The notes beneath the pieces were generated by a model. That model saw only the letters and a program-made list of their open reading frames with translations, searched no databases and had not been told where the DNA came from. The position numbers and the translations under genes are program-made. 64,000 nucleotides of DNA, taken from assembly GCA_964023275.1 (NCBI GenBank), contig OZ029925.1:7042413-7106412 (forward strand), written 5' to 3'. The DNA is from Norana najaformis. Taxonomy: Eukaryota; Annelida; Clitellata; Crassiclitellata; Hormogastridae. Shown one piece after another: positions 48,023-56,548 of the stretch. Every line of letters begins with the position of its first letter. Position 1 is the stretch's first letter.

Positions 48023-48633
48023 TCATGGAAATCCGAAGACAATAATTTCTAACAGTGACACGATCATCAACGATGTTTTACTGAACAACGGTTTCTCAGC
48101 CGCATTACGATGTCTAGGAATGACTAAGCGGGGACTCAGTTCGGGACACTTCCCTGCGAGGGCTTTGTCAAATGCATCCTGAAGATCACCGATCAGTGAT
48201 TCAGCTTTCTCCTGGCTCTCCGAAAGATGAGCCACGTCTTTCTGGCAAAGTAGAAGTTTTTCGTCCACTCTTCTCTTCGCGTTCTCGCAGTTTTCGATCT
48301 CGGCTCCCAGAGTTTGTCTGCTGCTCAGTTTTTCCATCTGGCATCGGAGCGAGTTGATTTCGAGCAGGTGGGTCACATTCATGAGTTCTTTCCTACAGGT
48401 GGCCAATTCGTTTCCCGCGGTTCTGATGTCCCTGTGCAATGCGTTGTTATCGGCTTTGAGTGTTGCTAGCTCGGACTTTAAATTGTTCAGTTCAATCAGC
48501 TTCAGACTCAGGACAACTGTTGATATTACAGCTGTCCAGAAAGCGACAACAGCTACAATACCGCCGATAGATAGAAGTGTTATGCCTTTAGTTCGTGGGC
48601 AGGAAATAACTGGCACTGTTTCACTTTGTTCTG
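48023..48633 (-). CDS. Gene 1: double-anchored coiled-coil protein, tetherin-like architecture (last exon)
   Basis: The exon starts after a TTTTGGTTAATAG acceptor in phase 1 and encodes about 203 residues to the TGA at 48025-48023. From the N-terminus: a short polar tail with Cys-Pro-Arg, a membrane helix (ITLLSIGGIVAVVAFWTAVI), a long heptad-rich coiled coil with five cysteines and one sequon (NVT), then a spacer with N-A-A and a short hydrophobic C-terminus (SLMIVSLLEIIVFGFP) typical of a GPI-attachment signal. An N-terminal membrane helix plus C-terminal GPI anchor around a disulphide-linked coiled coil is the layout of vertebrate tetherin/BST2. A seven-residue stretch MNVTHLL shares NVTHLL with my memory of human BST2, which may be chance. 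The first exon is unresolved: ATGAATCTAG|GTAAGA at 49,990-49,981 fits the phase; a second candidate ends at about 52,562. No homology search was possible. Confidence 0.6.
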
Positions 48634-48779
48634 CTATTAACCAAAAGCAATGAACACTTATAAAGAGTAAGAATATGTAATGTAATGGCGACTATTAGGC
48701 CTACACAAATGTAATGTAATGTAAAGTCGTACAGAATATAAATATGTACTATTGGCTAGAGAATATAAATATGTTATGT

Positions 48780-49020
48780 GTCCTTCGGCAGTGTGCGATT
48801 TTCAGAATGAAGAGGAATCCATCATAGGTTCAGACCATCTCCCACTGGATTCTGATATGGCATCCTGGAGGAAACCTGTTTTCCAGACGGCATGGTGCAC
48901 GGGGAGCGGTTTTTGTCGGGATCTATCCAACCATTTGGCGGCACTGGCTAATTGGTGATCACATAGAGATGGAGCGAAAACATTCAAGGACAGATCCGGA
49001 GAAGGACACGGTAATACTGC
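48780..49020 (+). mobile_element. Possible LINE endonuclease fragment
   Basis: An open plus frame holds GSDHLPLDSDM, resembling the SDHxPI catalytic motif of LINE endonucleases, followed by NHLAALANW and a stop. The fragment is too short for a firm call. Confidence 0.3.
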
Positions 49021-49622
49021 CATGACGTCTCATCGGATTCTCTAATATATGGTTCCCCAATAAAATTGGACACTAAAGGTCATCAAAAATTTAAAAAAAT
49101 AAATTGTTTATAAAAAATCTTTTAAAATAGGTAATAAACTGTAAACCTCGTGCATGGTAAAATCGTGAAAGTTACATCATTTGTCCCTCCCATTTGTAAA
49201 AATCTGGATCGCTCCTGGCAACCAGGGACTTTCCTACCCCATGCTCTTTATGAGGGCGCTTCCACTGCCCACAGGCCTTCCATCCGACTCTCAGACCCAC
49301 AAATCCCACATGCGTTTGAAGGAGCCGCAAGCATCATCATCCACGATGCTATTCCCGATTTGAATGTTGAGCTCAGCCTTTGCCATTAACTGCACGTTAA
49401 TCGATGCGCCGTGAAATAATTTCAGTAGTCAAAGACTCGTTGTGATAGCCAATGCAAATATCGTTTAGCTCATAATTGGCAGGAAAACGGCTGTTACTTT
49501 AGGGTCTATAAGATGTCGGTTGATAGGCGTTTGGTCTAAACACCCTGACTACCGTAAATGGAGATAACATAAGAACATTCGGGCACTAAAGAGTAATAAT
49601 GATGATGATGATGATGATGATG

Positions 49623-49670
<48 letters not shown>

Positions 49671-49681
49671 TAATAATAATG

Positions 49682-49745
<64 letters not shown>

Positions 49746-49980
49746 GAATAGTAATAAGAGCCAACTGTGACGTCTCTAAAACAGCGGCTTAATGTAAACT
49801 GAAGATATTATGCGCCTTTAGGTGCTTTTATAAAAGCGCTATACAAATGTTCACATACATACACAAAATGCCTATATGCACGATGAAAGTTCGATCAGCT
49901 AACTATATACTGCAACTGACTGAAGTGAGTCTAGAGCTCTAGCTCTAAGAATGCAGCTTACTAATGAAACCGCTTCTTAC

Positions 49981-49990
49981 CTAGATTCAT
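49981..49990 (-). CDS. Candidate first coding exon of gene 1
   Basis: ATGAATCTAG followed by a strong GTAAGAAG donor, with A at -3. It ends in phase 1 and would give MNL then the AEQSETV start of the 48.6-kb exon. It lies in sequence unique to unit B, as does the main exon. The assignment is tentative; an internal exon ending near 52,562 with donor GTAGGT also fits the phase. Confidence 0.25.
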
Positions 49991-50489
49991 TTTCAGCTAA
50001 AATATGTCATGAGCCAATCTTAGGATTTTCAAAAGAATATAACGGTTGCAAATCCATAAAAAGCAATCAATATGTGCATGCCTTAGCAGAGCATTCAACC
50101 GATGGTCGAATGAGCCAAGAGTAAACATACGCTGTAGATTATACAATAGGCCTACTTGTGAGAGCGTACAGCAGATGCGATAGGTTGAATTCGTGCATAC
50201 GTAGGTCTTTGCAAGGCATCGCCTCTGTTGCTCCACAGCATACACAGTCAGATGAAGTTCCATATGGATCCAGCAGCCTGCCTGCATCCATGCCAGCGGT
50301 CTGATTCCCGGATTATGCAGCTGCATAGGTGGACAAGCATCGGAAAATAAATGTGGCCAAAACGATGAAATAACAATCATCAAAGACGACAGATCAAAAG
50401 AGTGTGAAGGCTATAAAAGTCCACACAAGTGTCTGGTTATAGGCCACATTGAACTCACATTATTAAAATTGTCTGTTTGATAGGGGTGT

Positions 50490-50580
50490 GTAATAGTTTG
50501 CTGGCTAGCATGTTGGACTGTCAATATAGAGGCCGGGAATTCAAATTCTGACAAATTCAGGCAAACATTTCAATATTTTT
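50490..50580 (+). repeat. tRNA-like SINE head
   Basis: TGGCTAGCATGTTGGACTG then GGCCGGGAATTCAAATTC resemble A and B boxes in spacing. A short fragment next to a LINE 3' end. Confidence 0.4.
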
Positions 50581-50589
50581 CTTCCAATG

Positions 50590-50940
50590 CGAAAGCCTTG
50601 CGGAATCAACTATACAATTTATCTTCCGTCAACGCGTTTGAAACGAAGTGTCTGCGGCAGATTCTTAGAGTAGCGTGGACTAACAAGAAGACAAATGAGT
50701 GGGTCCTAGAGACGCCAGGAGTAGAGAGGAGTCTGCTCGGATTAATCAAAAGGAGGAAGCTTTCATATTTCTGGCTTGTGCTACGGAAGAGCAGAGAAAG
50801 AGATCATCTAAGGCACAATTCCTGGATCCCGAGTTCGGGGAAGACTCAAAATGACATGGATCGATAACATCTGCCTCTGATTCAAATTATTTTTGATGTC
50901 TGGCACGTTAATCTCTTAATATCCATTCATTCATTCATCA
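50590..50940 (+). mobile_element. LINE 3' fragment with TTCA tail
   Basis: It reads FETKCLRQILRVAWTNKKTN and GLIKRRKLSYFW, then after a frame change GRLKMTWIDNI, the C-terminal segment of a common LINE ORF2. It then runs into TGATTCAAATTATTTTTGATGTCT and an ATTC/TTCA repeat. Confidence 0.65.
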
Positions 50941-52741
50941 AGTCGTGGACTGAATTACCGTTCAACTAGCTATTACAAGAGGCGAGGGACAAAAGCAGAT
51001 GGCACAAAATTGTCCGTGGTGCAGCCAATCCTCGGTTCGAGGACGGTTGAAGACAAGACAATACACTGTGGGTGGAAGATCAGGGTGGCGAGGGAGAGGA
51101 TTGGCCACCGCCATGCTGTACTGAATCCAAGAGAATGAGTTGGCTATCCTGAAAGCAACGTTTAGGCCTACTGGGCCGCCACTAGTTCCATAGCTGGCCA
51201 CCAATATACATGATGCCAGGTCGCTGTAGTCAAATGAACGTGGGTGTCTAGTTAGGACTCCATACCTGTGGTTGTGTTTCCTGTTTCGTATTAGTGTTCT
51301 AAAAACTCATAAATGTCTGATGTTTGTAGGCATTATTCTGTTTTACATCAGACGCACCAGCGATGATCACGTGATTCAGTGTCTGTCCAGGTGGGCCAGC
51401 ACTGAATTCCTTTGTAACCAAGCCAGTGCCATGCAACCTCAGGCGTTGAAACTATTGCACAACTCAGAGAACGGGAAATTCCAGTGCTTTAAGAATTCAA
51501 AACGATGATGACCGGAAAATACAGAATACGTCATTCGCATAGAAGCAACAGCAAGAACATCCAAGCTATTGAGCTTTTGGTTGAAACATCCTCACTCCCT
51601 CGACTTCATGGCCTCCCTTATGCGGAGTTACTTTAGGGCCGTGTAAACCTTACCTTTATTTCACTTTTAACACCGAAAGATAAGTCTTCGTCTCCTTGTT
51701 TTCTGTCAAATATCTTGCAGATGTTAGTTGCATTATCTATTGTACTTTGAAGGCGCTATATAAATCATAACACTCGCTCACATTACAACGGACAACCGAA
51801 AGTTCACTATCAAAAGTAACGAGCACTTGCAAAAACGCATAATTTATTTATGCATTGTCAGTTAAAGGCGTGCATGCATTTAGTACATTAGTATTTTCAC
51901 GATAATTTTTGTGCCACAAACTTGAATTTGCTGACGGACGGCTCTTCTCTTAAAACCAATCGAATGTTTTTCAACATGACCTTGCTTTGCAAGCAACTTT
52001 GTTCTGCAAATAACAACATCGAAGCTTTTTTGAGACACTGCTTTTAAGAGTGTTGGCCATAGTGACTGTGCCTTATAACTAGACATTTGATGTTTATGAG
52101 CGTTTTGGCTACATCAGGGTCTGCTTTAAAGAGAGTACGGTAAAGAGTGTTTTGTCCCTAACCATGGCACCACCGCTCTTAAGACCCGCCGAAGCTCTTG
52201 GTTTCTTTGGCTCATCAGTGTCTTACTTAGGGCAGAGGGTGTTCTTTCCAAAGCTACTTAGAGGACGCTGTATAATCGCCTATTTACATCATATTACAGC
52301 ACACACGGCTATGCACGGCAGCTGTGAGCAGCATTCTACCGCGACGGAACCATCAACCGTGCAATGGTTGAGTAGTGGTTTTGCGGCTTTAATCTGGAAA
52401 TAACCAATCGTAATTTCCGCCTTTTGATGTCCGACAGAGACTTGTGGAAAGTCCGGCGTTGCCCAAATAAGCCGTGTTATAATGAATGGAGCGAGAAACC
52501 CAAAGACACAATGAAAATTGCCACGTCACGACATTCACGAGCACGAAACCTACCTGTAGGAAGATCACTCGGCGTATTGTCGAATAACCACTTGTGACTC
52601 AGTCGTTTCTGGGAAACAAGCAGCTCCGAACATTGAGAGCTCTCGGTGACCAGGGTCTACAGCCATTTTAGCTAGTTTTCTGAAACAAGTCATTGCTCGA
52701 GTCTTACAACTTACTACACTAGGCATTCATTAGCCTTTATA

Positions 52742-54553
52742 ATGAGCAGCAGCAAGCTTACATTCCGAAAAAGGGTAACCATTGACAGAAAGGTATGTTA
52801 ACGTTTCATCACGATTTGTTGGGGTAGGCATACTAGACAACTTATTCGTATGATACACAGCACACCTAAAAATGTTTTGTGTAGGTCTGCTGCAATTACT
52901 GGCTAACTTTAGGCTATCCGACTGACCCTTGGAATTTACCGGGTTGTGAATCTGTTTGGAGTGTCATCGGTTGATGCCTGTAGTGCGTTGGTATAATTGC
53001 GCTATAGAAATTTTAAGATAAGATTAGGTTAGCTACCTTGCACGGCTGCCCAGTTTTCAGCATCTTGTGCATGTATTGGCTAGCAGTTGCTTGTGCCTAA
53101 AATATTATCATTCTGGAATTTGGTTTTAGTTGGAAGCGACCAAAACAGCGCTCCAAAAGCCTTTGGATGAGATGCAAGATTAGTGGCATATTGGCTGCAA
53201 TCCAGAATCCTTAACACAGTTAAATACAACAATTTTTCAAATAAATTTAGCAATAATTGTGCACAATGGTTAAATATTTTATAATTTTTACTCTATCAAC
53301 AACTAAAAATTATCATCACTTGAAATAAGAACCATTAGTGATAAGATAGGCTTAATTAACCAACAAGAACTCTAGAAATCTAATAAATATATTAGGCCTA
53401 CTGTTCGCCCATTTAAACAAAAGAGCGAAAAAATTATGTAAGAGAAACTTGTTCAGAACTACTACTACTATTACTACCACTACCACTACCACTACTACCA
53501 CTACCACTACTACTACTACTACTACCACTACTACTACTATTGTTATTATTATTATTATTACAGGAAGCAGCTTCTTTTTGGGGAGCAGAACTTGATCTCG
53601 TCGAAGATGAAGTGCAGAGTAGTAACATAACAAGTAAAGTCGTTTTTCACTTCGAAACTAAATTTCTATGCCTACATGTATGGCAACGCAAAATAAAACA
53701 TAATCAGTCCTTTTATGCAATCATGCTATCATCACTGCTAGCATCCGTTGGCTAAAGGGCATAGATGTGCTATGAATTGCAAACGGGCTTGCTAATTAGG
53801 TCTAATTATCGGTGGAAATATTCCCACGTGATTGATATTTATCATCTAGTTATTCCGTAAATCGGGGGATGTATGACTCTGTTGTTTACTTTTGCTTGAC
53901 ATCATTTAGGTAGCGCAACAAAGACGCAAACCTTACAACAGAAGTGGAATCTGCAACATTCGAGGATTTGGAGATGTACTTTATCACCGGTAGATGTCAT
54001 GTCAATATTAACTTTGGTTATTTTTGCAGCAGCTTTGATATACTTTGTCAAACAAAGTCTGGATTCTCGCAACCAAACTATCTGGCAACTTGAACAAAAG
54101 AACTCTGAGTGCCTTAACAAGACACTTGAATTTCGAGAGAAGGTTGATGACCTTAAGAAGGAATTGGCGCAGACTAAACAGGCGTTGAGAGATGCGCAGA
54201 TCGAGAACAAGGAAATACGAGACAGAGTATACCAGTGCAAATTGGACGCAATTACAGCGGAAAGCAGATGTACTCAAGAAATGTTTGAAGCGAAAGAAGA
54301 ATGTCGTTTAGACATGGATCAGAACAAGGCAGAACAAGGAAAGCAAGAGTATGAAAACCAGCTCTTCAGGGAAAGAATAGAATGGTTGTTTGAATGCTTG
54401 GGACGCCCAAATTCCGCACAGGATAATTTCATCCTTTCTCGCATATTTAGTGCAATCGTTAGAGCAATTGAAAGTGGACTTGGAATGAATAGAGATGTCG
54501 AAAACTGCTTAAAGTTGTTTAACAGTCGATTCCAGCGAGGACTTACAGCTTAG
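52742..54553 (+). CDS. Gene 2: type II membrane coiled-coil protein with C-terminal two-Cys domain
   Basis: Three exons: 52742-52792 (MSSSKLTFRKR..., donor GTATGT, phase 0), 53564-53633 (acidic, EAASFWGAELDLVEDEV, phase 0 to 1) and 53910-54553, giving 254 residues. A cytoplasmic tail of about 66 residues is followed by one membrane helix (about 68-87), a long coiled coil (about 90-190) with cysteines at 108, 150, 161 and 172, and a C-terminal domain with W199, C203-L-G, C240 and an ending CLxxFNSRF. Two sequons (N95, N110) just outside the helix support an extracellular stalk. The family is not recognised. It is paralogous to gene 3: the same positions after the first Cys (G+2, F+11, R+15) and the same intron phases. 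Microsatellite (ACT)n sits in intron 1. Function unknown; a surface receptor or effector is inferred from topology only. Confidence 0.72.
53458..53563. repeat. ACT/ACC-ATT microsatellite in gene 2 intron 1
   Basis: ACT and ACC triplets run into ATT and directly into the CAG acceptor of exon 2, forming its pyrimidine-side context. Confidence 0.88.
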
Positions 54554-56376
54554 TCGTTCACTGGCAATTATAAAGCTATGAAGGCGGATTTTGAAACTGT
54601 AAATGTAGCTATCGGCATTGGAAGACAGACTATTGCACAACTTGACACAAAGAGATTGTGTCTGTATACAAACACTACATGTGATCTCTTCAAAATGATT
54701 GATTATGCCCAGATTCGGGTATATATATGCAGCTTGACGTGGAAGAAGCTGCATTGGTCAACTTTGCAGTAAAGCATTAAGTTTAAGGCCTTAGTGGTTA
54801 TGCGTAGGCCTTAGATGTGTTGCAAGCTGTGCTTCATCTTTTCCTAAGGAGTTTTGCATTTTGGTCTCTTCCATACCCGGTCGCAGAGTTCTACGCTTCG
54901 CTGCTCAAGGTGACTTTGTTGTTCCACTGGCCCGAATTGTCAAACCAAGAACAGTATTTTGTACTTGTATTTTAAATACTTGCACAAAAAGTATTTATAC
55001 TTGTATTTCAAATACGTTTCTGATCAAGTCATTATATTGTACTCTAATTACTTTAAAAAGTGTTTTACCCATCACCGACAATAGATGGGGTTTGTCGAGG
55101 TGTAGTATCTATTCCGGGCCTTTGCTCAGATAAGCTTCCCTGCTCAACCGAGCAGTCTTCCACGTTGAGTATAGATCCGTTTACAATACAGTGCAATGCA
55201 TTGCAATATAATACGATACAATGTAATGCGATAGAATTCAACTTATATTTGATAATTCCTCTTGCAATAATTCAGGAGTAATCGCAATCGTAAAATGATC
55301 GGGGTTGAGGCCATACAGTCGCTATAGAAAAACATGAGCATTCATGTTTTAAAATTTCATATTTCTTCAGCGCCCAAAACATCTAAGTCGCAGGAACCAG
55401 CTTAATTACAGGCATTCAGTTACAACAAAGTCGGCGAGGTAGGTCGGGTCAGGCTCTGTGGCAGGTCGAGATTTTGTGCCCGGGTAGCATCCGGATCTTA
55501 GCCACAAGAAGACGTAGATCCAGAGGCTGTTCATTCCAAGACAGAAGAAGATCCAGCTACTGAGAGCGCACAACGACGCTATAGAAAAACATTAACATTT
55601 ACATTTTAGATTTGCGGTGTGCCAGAACAGTCGTAAGTATGATTCTTGAGACCCTCCAAATAAAAGTTGAACGCTCAATGGCGATCACTGGCGTAAATCT
55701 ATCCGTCGATGTATAGGCCTAATCAGAGGTGGAACGATTTAAACAAGGTCGTGCAGCGAAAGGATCTGCGGCCATCAAAACCTAAGACAAGCCGCCACAC
55801 CTCAAGCAAGTAATATGACGCATTACACCCAACTGACACTGTCCAGTCTAAAACTATAAATTCTATGCGTCGTGTACAGGCATTCCTCCACGTGAGGATG
55901 CCGGGTCGCATACCGATAGTGGCTATATTTCAGGGATTTTTATCTTGGGCTAGCACGGTCCGTACACGGGACCTTAAATGGCGTGACACCCATTCAAGCG
56001 GGCAGCGGTGATGAAGGATCTCGCTCGATAAATTCATTGAAAACTAAACAGAGTCGCGGCCATACGGTCGCTTGAGAAAACCGTGTACATTTTACATTTC
56101 ATGGTCTATCAGGCAGCCTAGTCTAATATTACATCTATGAGCAAAACAAGTCACAATATTCGTCCCCACGCGCAGGCAAATAGACCCACTTGATCGATAA
56201 CGTCCAGAAGTAAGACAGTCATTAGCCTAAGAGGTAGGCCTAATCATTTCTAAATCAAAGCGCAGCGTTTGTACATATATAGGCTACTTTGCTCAAGTTA
56301 CAGATCAACGTTAGGTTCTTTCGAGTAAGTTTTTTCCGACGCCGACGCTCGAAAGTGGAAACCTTCTCACATCATA
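54554..56376. other. Spacer between genes 2 and 3
   Basis: It carries an R1 copy (55,360-55,500), AATAC/AATGC-type repeats near 55,185-55,235 and a tRNA-type SINE (55,880-56,095). No further coding sequence recognised. Confidence 0.5.
55880..56095 (+). repeat. tRNA-derived SINE
   Basis: Plus-strand copy between genes 2 and 3, with GGATGCCGGGTCGCAT head and GCGGCCATACGGTCGCTTG tail. Confidence 0.6.
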
Positions 56377-56460
56377 ATGAACAACGAAAGGCGTCGCACC
56401 GCGAACATCGATACAGGCACTACAGAGAAGAAGGTAATTTAATGTCTGTATGCATGTATG

Positions 56461-56494
<34 letters not shown>

Positions 56495-56516
56495 TGTATG
56501 TATGTATGTATGTATG

Positions 56517-56548
<32 letters not shown>

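Larger units (their letters stand above)
28390..52030. repeat. Segmental duplication unit B
   Basis: Direct-orientation copy of unit A. B-specific blocks are the DNA transposon at 30.45-32.49 kb, the 47.55-49.15 kb block with gene 1 and the 49.75-51.43 kb block with LINE and SINE fragments. The left edge (28,390) lies about 400 bp from the transmembrane exon, which is unique. Confidence 0.85.
49991..52741. other. Spacer between gene 1 and gene 2
   Basis: It contains a SINE head, a LINE tail, the unit-B segment 51,430-52,030 matching 25,145-25,720, and about 700 bp of unique sequence before gene 2 that may hold the gene 2 promoter and a divergent start. A minus-strand 33-codon ORF starts near 52,670 and a GTAGGT donor follows it; neither is assigned. 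Confidence 0.45.

Noticed and set aside
48802-49023. Minus-strand 73-codon ORF as upstream exon of gene 1
   Set aside because: The opposite strand reads a LINE endonuclease-like SDHLPL segment, and no phase-1 donor is found.
49549-49764. Ile/Leu/Ser homopolymer ORF
   Set aside because: AAT/ATT microsatellite in three frames.
52152-52403. 83-codon plus-strand ORF (MSLTMAPPLLRPAEALGFFG)
   Set aside because: It lies just outside unit B with no recognisable domain, no paralogue near genes 2 or 3, and no suitable donor in phase with gene 2 exon 2.
52560-52675. Minus-strand exon ending at GTAGGT as first or second exon of gene 1
   Set aside because: The phase fits one reading (TLVTESSQ...SDLPT), but the acceptor has a poor pyrimidine tract and the only ATG is in a frame that stops; kept only as an alternative.
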